DNA of 64,000 nt from Aphidius gifuensis. Lineage: Eukaryota; Arthropoda; Insecta; Hymenoptera; Braconidae. Each line of letters opens with the position of its first letter. Positions within the stretch are counted from its first letter, which is position 1. The notes below the pieces were generated by a model, which was given only the letters and a program-made list of their open reading frames with translations, made no database searches and was not told where the DNA came from. The stretch covers positions 2,666,001 through 2,730,000 of the forward strand of contig NC_057789.1 of assembly GCF_014905175.1 (NCBI RefSeq), written 5' to 3'. This document shows positions 1 through 12,233 of the stretch, piece by piece. A program made the translations under genes and the position numbers.

Positions 1-2443
1 TATAAGCTTTGCAATTTTGCAAGTTTAAATATAATATTGCAATTTGCAAGGCATATAGAAAAAGATTTCATCTTGTATTTGGTATGCCTACACAACAAGT
101 AATATATTTTTAATTTTTTTTTTTTAAATTATTTATTTTTATTTTCTATAATCTTCCCTCGATATACACACGCATATTTTTCGAGGTGTTAAAACCATGA
201 TGGTGTGTGCTATCATTGCATTCAAATATATATAATTTGCCATTACAATCGGCATTTGCAATAATTCAATAAAATACAGCCGCAAGTGTTACAACAGGTA
301 AATTACTATTTACTAGATATACCTTCAACTGTAAGGGTGTATAAAAATAATAAAAATAATAATAATAATAAATATAAATAAATGAATAAATAAGAAAATG
401 AAGAAGTAAAGGAGGAGTAGATATGGGTGTGGTATGAAAAAAAAAAAAAGCTTTTTTCTCTTGAAGATGAATACTATCAATGAAAAAAAAAAAAATTATA
501 TGAAAAATATAATGCTAAAATAAAATAATGGTATATTTTTTGTACAATGTAATTGTGTTGTATATATAAATTTATATGAATAGAAGCATTTGGTATACTT
601 GTGTACATATATTTATCTATTTTAAGATCGACGTTACGCTGAGGTGCATCTATATGCACTTGGTGACTGCTAAGAAACTTGTACTTTGAGGCTCGTTACT
701 CGTTCAAGTTCAAGGACATTACCAAGGACTTTGCTAATAATAAAATTTAACTATAATTTTAAAATATTATTCGATTGCTGTTTTATTAAACAAATATGTT
801 TTTTTATTTAATATACATTTAAAATTAAATAAAAAAAAAAAAGAGTATTTTTTTTATACAGTGCTAAGATGGATTTGGATTATTTTAGTATATAAATAAT
901 AAAATTGTGTTATCCCAATGTCATGAAAAGTGATAAATAGTTACACCAAGAAATATTCACTGAACAGATAAAATAAAAAAAAAATTTAAATACACTGGCA
1001 TAATTGCCCGAGGGAAATCATCCCTAACTTCAATAAGATAATTTTTTTCATTTGAAAAAAATAATAAAAAATATATAAGTCTAGTCTACCCGGAACTTGA
1101 AACAACTATTTGCCAAGCACCATAAGATTCTTGATATGTTTAGTGGGTAATACTAGGCAAAGAAAAAAAAAATAAAAACAAAATTCATCTCATGTATCAG
1201 AGAGAAGAAGGATTATGAGTAGCAGAAAAACCGATAAGGCTTTATAAAAAAGCTCAAATGAATTGCACTAAAGAAACTGACTACAGCATTATAATTCTAA
1301 TAATAGTACTATACTATCTTTATCTATTTCTTCTTATTTATTTATTTTTTTTTATTTTCATACTCCGTGAGCATCTTTATACTTCATGTAATATATTTTA
1401 TCATCTTGGCAAGTAAACTTCTGATTTTTTGTAATTTTTAAACAGATTAACGATATGGAAAATAATTGATGGAAACGATAAGACTTGCAGTTGTATGGTC
1501 GGTATGTGTCTGAATTTGTTATCTCAACTTTGATTGAGTATTAAGTGAACCCATCATACAAATACGTATATTTATAACTCCCGACAATTCCCTGGCGCCA
1601 TACCTGAATTAAAAAAATTTTTAACTTAGTTATAAATGAATATACATTTTGTTTTTTTTTTTTTTAACTTATCTTTAATATTAAATATTTTTTTTATTTT
1701 TTTTTTTTTTAATAAATAATCATTTAAAGTTTTTTTTTTTTCGATAAATTAAAGAGTACTTATATTTTTTTTTTTATGTTTGTTTAATTAAATCTAATAG
1801 CTTTTTTTTTTTGAATAAAATTTGTTTCCTTTTTTTTGGTAGTACTTGAAGTTTCTTTTTTTTTATGACATAAAATTGAGGGTCATGTTATTGGAGACAA
1901 TGATGAATCATAAAAAAAAAATATTGGTTAAAGGAAAAAAATATTCTATGTACTAAAAACTTTTTTTTTTCTCTTTTAACGTATTTTTTTTTTAACACAA
2001 ATTAACTCGCCAAGTGATGATAATTACTTTGCAAATAAAAATAGCCGGTTTTGCAATTATATACACTGTATTAATATTAAAGTAGCATAAATCCTGTAAT
2101 TTTATCGAAATCACATTCACACAGTTGGCATAAAAATCAAAAAATTTTTTTGTTAATTTTTTAAATGAAAAAAAAATAAACATAAACTACTCACTGTCTT
2201 TGAATAATTTTGAAAAATCTATATAGCAATATAACATAATATAAATATCCAAGCATCGCATTTAATCATTTTAAAATACTTCATAAATAAGATAAAAAAA
2301 TAAAAAAATAATTTGACACATGTGTAATATAACTAACAACTGCAAAAAGAAGTAAAATTCGTGTATAGGAAATACAAACGCATATAAAAATAAATGCTAA
2401 TAACATCTTTAGCTGTTAAACCAGACTAATATTTTCAAGGCTT
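1..2443. other. AT-rich stretch without recognised gene
   Basis: The stretch is dominated by poly-A and poly-T runs and simple repeats. Small open frames occur, but none has coding character, recognisable motifs or a convincing exon structure. A few less AT-rich patches, around 600-720 and 1080-1140, were read on both strands and gave nothing recognisable. Confidence 0.6.
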
Positions 2444-2445
2444 TA

Positions 2446-2954
2446 CACGGAAAAAAATTTTTAGCTGCAGTCAACTTTGATAGTTAATAGTTGATTTAAA
2501 ATCAACTATATAAAAGACAAATATAACATGATATAAATAATCCAAGTCATCGACATAATTTGAATGTTCATAATTTTGACAGATAAATTATTAACAATGA
2601 CTAAAATAATCCATAAAGTTATAAAAAAGCATAAATTTGTACAAGTTACATTTGTACAAATAGTATAATTATAGATACTAAAAAAGTAAATGTACATTAA
2701 TAATTTGTACTTCGTATGATATACTTATAGTTATGCATATACGCAATAAATAGCTAAGCGATACCAAACGTCATATATAAAGCTATAAAGTGTAGCTAAT
2801 GTAACATAGGCACGCTGTTTTCACAAGAATAGTAACCTGTCAAATGTGGATTGCCAAAATAACAATCCTCTGCTAACTATCCAAAGGTTAGTTAGCCGTG
2901 GATAGGAGAGACAGCTATCCAGCTCGTTGCTGCAGCTAAAAATTTTTTTCCGTG
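2446..2954. mobile_element. Mariner/Tc1-type MITE with perfect 25-bp terminal inverted repeats
   Basis: The terminal repeats at 2446-2470 and 2930-2954 are exact reverse complements over 25 bp. They begin CACGGAAAAAAATTTTTAG and end GCTGCAG. Each side is flanked by TA (2444-2445 and 2955-2956), the target duplication expected of Tc1/mariner transposases. The 509-bp body has no transposase-like frame, so this is a non-autonomous element. The superfamily assignment rests only on the TA flanks and the repeats. The right interior (2820-2930) is noticeably less AT-rich than its surroundings. Confidence 0.8.
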
Positions 2955-3259
2955 TAGGGCCCACCAGTTGTGTACAAGTATATAAAAAATAAAAAGTCAA
3001 TTGCATTTGCACAAACTCAAGGCGGAAACGATTATTTCAACAATAAAAAGCTCACTGTATATATACAACAAGTTTGTCCCGTTGTATTAAATTTACAAAC
3101 TGATATATTTCTTACCGAAAAATTTAGCATTCACATATATGTACGTAAATATATCTACAACATGCATTGAGTGTATAATATATTTTTGAAAAATAAATAA
3201 AAGAATTAAAAAAAATAAATTCAAGTGATGCAATGAAATACAGAATTTTATTAACCCGC

Positions 3260-3395
3260 ACTTATTGGTGCAACATAAAATCCGGCAAACACATATGGTC
3301 CTCGTAATTCGCGTGCGTTGTGCTGGGTAACGTCGATTGTGGCCGTGAGATCACGACACACGATGAAATTCCGCGGATACATTATGGTTTGTATA
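3260..3395 (-). other. GC-rich island with a short open frame, function unknown
   Basis: In a region of about 80% A+T this ~135-bp patch is close to half G+C and has CpG-containing words (cgcgtgcg, ccgcgg). On the minus strand an ATG at about 3386 opens a 43-codon frame ending in TAA near 3255. The frame stays open upstream of the ATG for several codons, so it could be a terminal exon. I do not recognise the peptide (it ends FAGFYVAPISAG). It could also be a regulatory or non-coding RNA element. Confidence 0.3.
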
Positions 3396-3399
3396 TTTA

Positions 3400-4190
3400 C
3401 AGTCTTTCAACACTACCACTTTTATTTATAGTTACCTTTTGCACATTACTTTAAACTATATATGTGTAAAGCAAGAATGATGATACAAAGTTTTTATTAT
3501 TTTTTAAATAAAAAATTATATTACTTGTTTAAGTAAGTGTTTATGGATTTTATTTAAAATTAAAAATTATTTATTGATAAATCATTCTCATTATAAGTTT
3601 GAAAAAAAAAAAAATAGAAATTGTTGGATTATTTAATTTTCAAATATTTTTAAAATCAACTTTTAATTTTATTTTTTAAATACGGAAGTGTTTATGAGTT
3701 TATTTTTAAAAATAAAAATAATAACTTAATTTATTGATTTGATAGGTATTATTTATGGTTGTTAATTTATTTGAAAAATATATTTATTTATCAATAATAA
3801 TAAAATTATTAAAACTTGAATGATACTTTAAATATTCAACAAATTAAAAATTAAAAAAAATTAAAATTATATGATGCTTGGAATTTTATTCGCATAAATA
3901 TTGTATTGATATAAAAAACACACAACTTGAGTATATTCAAAGTGTCATTTATTATATTTTCAAACGACATAAACACTATGCAAATTTAAACTCATTACAC
4001 TGGAATTCACAAATCAAAATCCACTAAAATGTCACGAGTCGTAATAATTTTACAATATACGTGTTCAATAAAAAATATTAAAACCAATTTCTATAGAAAA
4101 AAAAAACTATCTCAATATTTCGTCGTAGTAAAAATATACTAAAAGTATTTTTATTTATTTAAAAATATAAACAGTTATAATAAATACTTT
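3400..4190. other. AT-rich intergenic sequence
   Basis: This lies downstream of the malate dehydrogenase stop codon (minus-strand gene). It consists of long A/T runs with no supported gene or RNA. It presumably includes the MDH-like 3' UTR. Confidence 0.5.
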
Positions 4191-6118
4191 TTAAATAAAA
4201 TTTCTTGGATGATTGACAATTTCCTTCATCATATTTGCTGATATTTCTTGTTGACAAATATCAAATGGTTTTTTACAAAATTCAGATGATGTAGAACATG
4301 ATCCCAAAGCAAGTGTCTAATAAAATTTTTTTTAAAAATAATTTAAATCAAATTTAAAAACAGGCTAAATAAAAATACCTCGCCAGCTTGAATGTCACTT
4401 TTAATAACTGGTAAAACATTATCAAGAATTTTCGATTCATATAATGTTAATGATGGTAAACCTAGATGTCTTTGAACACCATCAGGTCCGAGTTCAATTG
4501 GCGCTGCAAAGTATTTAACTTCTGGTAGTACACATGAACGTACATATGCACACTCAACAATACCACGATGTTCTTTTAAACCTTTTAATAAAATTTAAAA
4601 TTAATATTATAAACAAGCCAACAAGATTATTAAATATAATTTTAAATGATAAATACCCTTGCACAAAGAAATACAAAATCGTGCAGCAGCAAAACCCATG
4701 GAAAATGAAGACTTTTCATTATCATGATGTTCTTTCATCACATCATCTTCCTCGCCCACTTTAACTGCATTAATAAGTCTGCTAATTTGTTCCTAAGAAA
4801 TTCATCAAATACTCAGCATTACACAATTTATAATTGTTGATAATTTAATACTAAATTATTACTAACACTTGTAAATTCATTTGAAGGCTTGGCTTGTGAA
4901 AATAATGGTACACAAGTCATTGAACAACAACCACCAACAACTGGTACATTAATATATTCTGGTATAATATTAATTATTTTTGATGATAATAAATTTGCAC
5001 GTAAACAATTTAATGTTGTTATACCAAATAAACGATTTGCATCAAATATACCAAATCTTTTATAAACTTCAGCAGACAATGGTATTAATTTATTAATTGG
5101 ACTTGTTGCAACACTAACTAATGCCTGTTGATAAAATCCATACACATGATTAAAATTAAATATAAAAATTCATTATTTTTTTTTATTTAAATGTTACAAT
5201 GTAAATTAATTATTTAAATGACTTTGAATATCTATTTTTTATGAATGAAGATTTGTAGTATCTCAGTTGTCTTTGTTAATGAGGAAGAGTAATGAGACAA
5301 GGTCAGTAACATTTAACACACACACAAATAGTACATATAATGAATGGATTAAAGTTTAACACAAATGGTACTTCTACAAGTCATTATTTAGTGCCAGTTG
5401 TTGCTTTATGCTTGTAATGTTTTCTTGTAAAATTAATAAAATTAAAAATCTACTTTGCAATGTGTCCAGTGATGGTACAACGGTATATTACTGATGTGCG
5501 AACAAGCTTCCTAATTTTATTCTAAATCTTTATCATCTTGTGAATATTTATCATATAAATTTGCATTAATAAATTTACATTTTTTTTGTGTGTGATTTTA
5601 CAAGAGGAAGAAAACATAGAGAGTATAATTTACTTACACGAGGACAGTGCTTGATTATTTGAGTAATATAAGTTGCCAGAATTTCACCATTCGTCATGAA
5701 AATATCATTTTTTATATTTTCATTTTTTAAAGGTAGACCAGCAGTTATCATGACAATTTTTGAATTTTTTAATGTCTCTGCCAAGCCTTCATCACCTGGT
5801 AATGATGATGTTACTTTGCATTTTGTATCAATGTGATTTAATTCATGACTTATATGATTTATTGGAGTGACATCGTATAATGACAATTCATCAATCAATG
5901 AACAGTGCTTTAAAAAAAATGATAATGCATTTCCTATTAAAAATTAAAATTAAATATTAAAGCAGGTTATAAATTATTTTTTGTTAATTATATTTACCAG
6001 TTTTTCCACCAGCACCAAGAACAGCAACTTTCATAGATTTAAAACGTTTATTTAGATCTTTTGATTTTAAAGATTTTGAAAATATATTTGTCTTCCAAAC
6101 TGATGATGACATAAACAT
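4191..6118 (-). CDS. Malate dehydrogenase-like protein, mitochondrial type, probable pseudoenzyme
   Basis: Six exons: 6118-5998, 5933-5638, 5124-4867, 4792-4657, 4581-4379, 4316-4191. All junctions are GT..AG with consistent phase, giving 379 residues (mitochondrial MDH is usually about 335-340). The first ~28 residues are rich in Ser, Lys and Arg, like a mitochondrial targeting peptide. The Rossmann start VAVLGAGGKTG, a conserved Asp after it (LYDV), VMITAGLP and VPVVGG place it in the MDH2 family. Key residues are changed. The catalytic His segment GGH(A/S)G reads GGCCSM, so His is replaced by Cys. The partner Asp in TTLD..RAN reads TTLNCLRAN, so it is Asn. The substrate-loop arginines of VPRKPGMTRDDL are lost (LPLKNENIKNDI). 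Malate/oxaloacetate turnover is therefore unlikely. Divergent testis-biased MDH paralogues are known in Drosophila and may be the parallel. Confidence 0.88.
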
Positions 6119-7089
6119 CTTAAAATAATTTCATAAAAATAAAACAATATTTATGTTTTTGTAAATTTTTTTAAATTCCATGTCAATGTGGTATTTATTT
6201 TCTATAAAACAAATGAATTGAAACGAAATATAAATAATTTATTTTGATGTTGTTTGAAATGATTTTACAACAAGATGAAATATGTTTCAACTAGCATGAC
6301 CCAGTTGACCCACATTGATTTTCATTAATTACATATTTATTTTTATATAAAAAAAGTATGAAAACAATGCAGTCTCAATTGCAATTGTTTTTGATATTAG
6401 TGTCAAGGTTTTTCCGTTCAAATACCTTTGTATTTTTATTTGAAAAATTGCTCAGACTAAATAATATACAACAATTGATTTACTGAAAAAAAAAATGATA
6501 AAATAATAAAATAATATGAAATGAAATAATAATAAAATGAGAATAATTTTTATATGTCATTCAGTAATGTTGATATGGGTTTGGATATACAGTTGTTTTG
6601 ATAAATCTGGTAGAATATTGTTGGTAAATGTTGTGAAATGAAGAGCATTGAATTAAGGCGTCTGTTGATGTGACAGGGTTGATTGATAGATGACCACATA
6701 CATTTTGATACGGTTTCAAAGTGACTCGATTAACAAGTACTTAATTTTTTTCTACGAATCACCAGAGGCACGACAAATATATCAGGTCGATGTCTTTATA
6801 GACAATTTTTATACTGATACAATTTATTATTTTCATTTAATTCTATAATCTTTATATATATCATTTTCATGGTTCGATAAACATACACATTCACCATTTA
6901 TTTTTATCGTGATACAAAAAAAAATTTATTTATTATTTTATTATTATCAATATACTATTATAATATCATTTATTTCTTAGTCAGTTTGATAATTGAATAA
7001 ATTCTTGACATTCTTGTTATAACAAAAATTGAGTTTCTTTAATTTTTTGATATTTTTTAAAATTAAAAAAATTATTTTACGTTATATTT
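6119..7089. promoter_or_regulatory. Upstream region of the MDH-like gene
   Basis: This AT-rich sequence lies 5' of the MDH-like start codon on the minus strand and must hold its promoter. I see no firm TATA or initiator arrangement. No gene is visible. Confidence 0.3.
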
Positions 7090-7560
7090 GTTAAAAAAAA
7101 ATATTTATAATTAGAAATTTTATAAAATTATGCTTCTAGAATTTAGACAGCATGTAAATATAAACATCCTATGAGTTTTAAAATTTAATTTCAATTATTT
7201 TTATTTTTTTTCGAATTTTATATTTCGGCATGACCTGTAGACAAAACTCGGGACTTTTCGATGGAGATCACGTTTGTCAAAAAAATATTTCTACATGGAT
7301 TTTTCATGAAATTATGTCTCTATAATTTAGAAAACACTTAAATACTATTATCCTAAAAATTTCATAATTTATTTTCAGGTATTTTTATTTTTTTTTTTTG
7401 AATTTTACACTTTTTCGAAATTCTGTACTTTTTGTCGAAAGCCATGTTTGTCGAAAAAATATTTCTACATGGATTTTTCATGAAATTATGCTTCCTATAA
7501 TTTAGAAAAAACCTGAATATAATAATCCTAAAAATTTTATAACTTAATTTCAATATAAAT
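7090..7560. repeat. Tandem repeat, period about 174 bp, about 2.6 copies
   Basis: A direct repeat is seen from the near-identical blocks starting at 7269 (cacgtttgtcaaaaaaatat) and 7443 (catgtttgtcgaaaaaatat). Each is followed by ttctacatggatttttcatg and then a TATAATTTAGAAAA..CCTAAAAATTT stretch. A more diverged first copy begins near 7090, and the third copy stops near 7560. It resembles a short satellite-like array. The open frame inside it is a by-product of the repeat. Confidence 0.75.
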
Positions 7561-9152
7561 CTCATCTGAAAAAAAAAATTGAAATAAATAACGAGAAAGT
7601 ATGTTAACGATCATAATATTTTATTCTTTTATTTTTTATACAATTGAAATTGAGAAAAAGAATATTAGCTCACATTTACAATCGAGATTTATTGAAACTG
7701 ACAATACAGTGTGTTTATTTATTTTTATTAAAAAACTAGGTTATTGTTGTTAATCAATATACATAAATTCAAAGTGACCAGTCCAATAGACCACATTTCC
7801 GGTGTTCTAATTTTCTATATTCGCATTATCAATTTACATACTGATACTGATATATTTTTTACAATTTTGTTTTCTTAACAATTCATTAAAACAAATTAAA
7901 ACCAAATTAATTAAATTAACAACAGGCCAATTGGACTGGAAATAAAAGAGGACAAGCACTAATTTACAAGAAAAATTTAATTAAAATTCAAAAGACCATC
8001 AACAATGAGAAAATAATAAAAATTTATTTCAAATAATTTTATATATATTTAAAAACATTTTCTATATAAATTGTCTTTTTGATTTTAAATGGAATTCGTT
8101 TGACTACTAAAAATGTATATATTTTTTATTTTATTTTTATTCAGCTGATGGGTAGCTAGCCTGAGGTAATAAAATCTACGAATAGATATTACACAAATAA
8201 TAAATACAGTAATGAAAAATAAATAAAAAAAAAAAAAAAAACTTACTTATTCTTGTCTGTAAATGCAATTTACAATAAACTGTGCCTATATTATTATTTT
8301 ATTCTCATGATGACCTCTTGTTAACTTGCCATTTCAGAGTTCACGTTGAAGTATCAAACGCGTTTAATTTTATTGCGTGAAAACCCGACGACAGGAGCAT
8401 ATGCATTATTCTGAATATTTTCATGGACATGATTATATATATTTTTTTTTTCATTTTTTATTATACACAAAAAATAGTTTTTGCATCAGTCTTTGTTAAA
8501 TGTACACTTTATATATATATAAACATATACGGAAGAGTTTAAAACGAAGATTAAATCGAGATAAAAAACACTGATTGGTATCTTTCAAGGTATCTATTTT
8601 GATTATCAACGACTTACATTGAACTTTGTTTAAAATTTATTGAAAAATTTATAAATTAAAATAAACAAAAAATTAATTCGATAAAATAACAATAATTTCT
8701 ATTTGTTTTAAATTTTTTTATATCAATTAAAAATTAAGTATATTATTCAACAAATAAACAAAAATTAATAATAAAATATTTCTTAACAATTTATTTATAA
8801 AAAAAAAAATTTATAAAAATATAAAATTTATTTAATTTTTATTATTATTAAAAATACTTTTTGTTAAATTATTTTTTATTTATTTATTTTCATTTTAATT
8901 GGAAGAATTTTTCGTTCTTTGACGGAATGATATAATGAGTCTAATTGACGATACATCATGTATTTTATAACGTGTGTTTCAGTAGCAAATCAGAATGATA
9001 AAAAAAAAAAAAATTACAAAATAAAAGCAGAAAGGTATTGTCCTCGCATTTGTTCACGTACTATCCTAGGAAGAAATAAATAGACAACATACCAATACAC
9101 TGGTTTATAAAAAAAATAAACTATTTGCAGCATATGGTGAAAATGTATACCA
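7561..9152. other. AT-rich intergenic region
   Basis: No gene was found. The stretch includes the 3' flank of CYB5D1. A slightly GC-richer patch at about 8330-8400 (around aacgcgtttaa and aacccgacgacagg) has no recognisable coding content on either strand. Confidence 0.5.
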
Positions 9153-10059
9153 TCATGCCACAGTTAAATCATCTTTAAAGTAACACATGATACATGGTAC
9201 ATATATATTTTCAGGTAAACCACAATTTGTATAACGTTCACGTTCATCAATCATTCCATTTTCAGTCATTGTTTTATTCATATCAAGTTTTTTTCCATTA
9301 AATTTCCAAATATAATTACTTGCATGACAATTAAAAGCCAAATATCGTTCTTGAATTTTCGAAATTTTATCCTCTTCACAAACCTAAATAATTTTATCAA
9401 CAAAAATTAATGAAAATTTTAATTTTTTTTAATTTATAAGTACAAGAAAAAGTGGACATTTGAAAGAAAAAAATACAACATCAATTGAAAAATAAATTTA
9501 CTAATAAAAATTAAATTTTAAATTATTTTTTTCTTTCAATTTTAAAAATTTATATAAATTAATTAATTAATTACCAGTATAATAACTTCACAGGAAGTTA
9601 GAGTATTTACAATTTTACATGGTCTTGAATTAATAGTTAAATTACCAATTTTATAATTTTCATCAAGCCACCATGGACACTTGTCAAGCGGACGAAATTT
9701 CGATCCAAAAATAATATTTGGAATTTTTCCATGTGGACAACAAATAACAACATCACCACTTGATTCATCAAGCTGATATTTAATATCATTTTTTCCATGA
9801 TCAAACCAATGGCTAATATCCTTTCCAGCATTTGCAATAATTGGTTTAATTACATCTTCATCATCAGCTTCATTGCAAAATTTTGTTAAATCATAAACTC
9901 CACCAAAATATGATACCCAACAATCATCAGGCTTATTATGAATTACAACTTCACTTGGTAGATAAAATATTTCATCACAATGACATGATAAAAAATCCTG
10001 AAACAATTAACAATTTTTTTTTTTCAATTGAAATAATGTACATTCAAATTTACCGCCAT
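9153..10059 (-). CDS. CYB5D1: Cytochrome b5 domain-containing protein 1
   Basis: Three exons: 10059-10054 (only ATG GCG), 9997-9575 and 9383-9153, phase 0 at both joins, 219 residues (human about 228). The tiny first exon is chosen because it lies next to an acceptor at 9998 and gives MA-DFLSC in frame. The cytochrome b5-like domain occupies the N-terminal half: YLPSEVVIHNKPDDCWVSY, then GGVYDLTKF, DVIKPI and AGKDISHWFD, matching the CYB5D1 subgroup. The C-terminal part has TLTSCEVIIL and a ubiquitin-like segment (NYIWKFNGKKLDMNKTMTEN) as in vertebrate CYB5D1. The first haem-ligand position (HPGG in classical b5) is not obvious, whereas ISHWFD supplies a His. CYB5D1 homologues are associated with motile cilia and radial spokes, so a sperm or ciliary role is plausible but inferred. 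It shares a head-to-head promoter with PSME3. Confidence 0.93.
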
Positions 10060-10344
10060 TAACAATAGACAACAATAAAATCATAAAAATAAATTGTTTT
10101 ATTGAAAATAAATAAAATTGAAAAAAAAATAAATAAATTTAAACATTGTTAATTTATGTAAATTAATAAATAAAATATGAAAATTTTATTAACATGTGGT
10201 GCGTGTTGTGCACATTTCCGGCTTTTATCAAAATGCACGTTTTTTTTTTTGTATTAACCAGTTTTCAACACAAGCGCATAATAGTGTGTTGGTTATATAT
10301 TTTCCAAAGTTATTGTTTTTTTTTTTTTTTAAATAAAACTAATA
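10060..10344. promoter_or_regulatory. Bidirectional promoter between CYB5D1 and PSME3
   Basis: Only 285 bp separate the two divergent start codons. The interval contains a comparatively GC-rich core (gcgtgttgtgcacatttccg, ending near 10220). Within it, TTTCCGG at 10215-10221 is an ETS/GABP-like core on the reverse strand. No TATA box is clear for either gene. A shared promoter is inferred from geometry; the ETS match is a short word and weak evidence by itself. Confidence 0.55.
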
Positions 10345-12233
10345 ATGGCTGATACAATACAAAATAAGGTTTGTTATTAATATTTTAATAATTTTAATAT
10401 ATATTTTAATATGCTACTTTTAAATGATTATTTATAAATGAGTCTTGAAAGTACTTTGTTAAAATATTTTTGTTAGGTTAATGTTTGCCGATTGGCCGGT
10501 GTTGTAAACTTCTTGAAAAATAGTATTGTTTGTGTTTTTTTACAATGCAACCTTCAACTGTGGTAATAATTAATTTAATATTTATTAATATATATTTTTC
10601 ATATAAATTAAATATTTATTTTTTTGTTTATTTATAAATAATTATACTTAACTTGACATAAATATTATTTTATTCAATTATTTATTAATCCGGCGATTTC
10701 TAACCTCAAAATTAATGAAAAATGTCGTGAATTTTCAATATGATTCATCAATTTATTAAATTTAATATTTTATTGTTATCAAAATTATTAATGTTCAATA
10801 TTTTAATATCATTTTTTATTTTTTCTTTGATAATTACGTTTTATTTTGATGAAATATATTTGATTTTTTGATATTTATTTTATTGAATGACTGTTAATTT
10901 TTTTTTTTTCACGTAACTTTGTCATCACTTGTCCATGTGGCATTAAGTTTTTTTTATTCTTAATAATGTCGCACAATTATTAAAATATTAATTGAATAAT
11001 TTTAATGCAGCTTACCGGATCTGATTTATTATTGTCCATTTACGTGTGAATTTAGCTGTTTGTTTGATAAAAATAAAAACAAAAAAGCATCACTGGCACA
11101 AATGCCAGTCTCCATTTTAAAAACATATGAATAAAAAAAAAAAAATTATAATGTGGTAATTTAAATTTAAAAAATTATTTGTCAGATTGAATTATTAGAA
11201 TGTTACAAAATCATAAAAAAATATGTTTACCAGATCAAAGTAAATGCCAACCTTTGATACCAATGAAATGGGTTTGATGAAAAATTTAAAAATAATATTA
11301 CAAAAGTTCATAAAATCATCTAATATTATTTGTTTATTTATGTTTTAGGTTCAAGAATACAAAGACTCTTTGAAGACCAAGGTAAATAATGACAATAAAT
11401 TATTTTTTATAAACAAATTATTGATTAAATTATGTTTCAATTGAAAATAATAATAAATTATTTTTTATAGGCTGAACAATTATTATTGAAAGGCTTCCCT
11501 GAGAAAATTGTCAAGCTCAATGAACTTTTGGAAACACCAAATTTTTGCAATCGCAATTTAAATGAAGTTCATCAAGAGCTCAATATTCCAGTACCAGATC
11601 CAATTGCACTTAACAATTCTGAAGATGGATTAAAACGTAAAAGAATAAAATTGGAAAATGATGTTGATGATGAAGCTGGTACTAAAGTCATGATTTTACC
11701 ATCAGGACCAATACCATGCAACAAGCCACTTTGTGAAATGATTAGTGTTGTTAAACCATACATTATTCAACTTCTTGAAGATTCAAATTTGGTAATTAAT
11801 TATTTATTATTAATTAAATTTAAATTAATAAAATCTGTAATTTATTTACTAACTTGCTCGTCTTTTTTTGCAGTTGAAAATGTGGATTTCATTTATGATT
11901 CCAAAGATTGAAGATGGCAACAATTTTGGTGTATCAATTCAAGAAGATACACTTGCTGAAATTCAATCAGTTGAAAGTGAAGCTGCTGCATTTTTTGATC
12001 AAATATCTAGGTACTTTGTATCAAGAGGCAAAATATTGAGCAAAGTTGCTAAATATCCTCACATTCTTGACTACAGAAGAGCTGTTCAAGAAATGGATGA
12101 AAAAGAATATACAAGTCTTTGGCTTGTCATGAGTGAAGTACGTAATCGTTATTGTTCACTTCATGATTTGGTTATCAAGAATCTTGAAAAAATTAAGAGA
12201 CCACGTTCATCAAACAATGAATCTTTATACTAA
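10345..12233 (+). CDS. PSME3: Proteasome activator complex subunit 3 (PA28-gamma / REG-gamma)
   Basis: Four exons: 10345-10368, 11349-11381, 11471-11791, 11874-12233; all joins in phase 0, 245 residues (human 254). It opens the 20S proteasome gate as a nuclear heptameric ring and promotes ATP-independent degradation. The N-terminal helix is VQEYKDSLKTKAEQLLLKGF. The homologue-specific loop has KRKRIK, a likely nuclear localisation signal. The activation loop is intact: KIEDGNNFGVSIQEDT is almost identical to vertebrate PA28-gamma. The C-terminal PA28 beta-type domain ends KIKRPRSSNNESLY, also nearly identical to human. Insects normally have only the gamma form. Polyadenylation signals (AATAAA-like) follow within about 150 bp. 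The gene is unremarkable and conserved. Confidence 0.97.

Noticed and set aside
7362..7565. Minus-strand frame in the 7-kb region
   Set aside because: It lies wholly within the 174-bp tandem repeat; the frame is a product of the repeat.
9637..9837. Second minus-strand frame within CYB5D1
   Set aside because: A shadow of the real exon in another frame; the CYB5D1 frame matches the family and this one does not.
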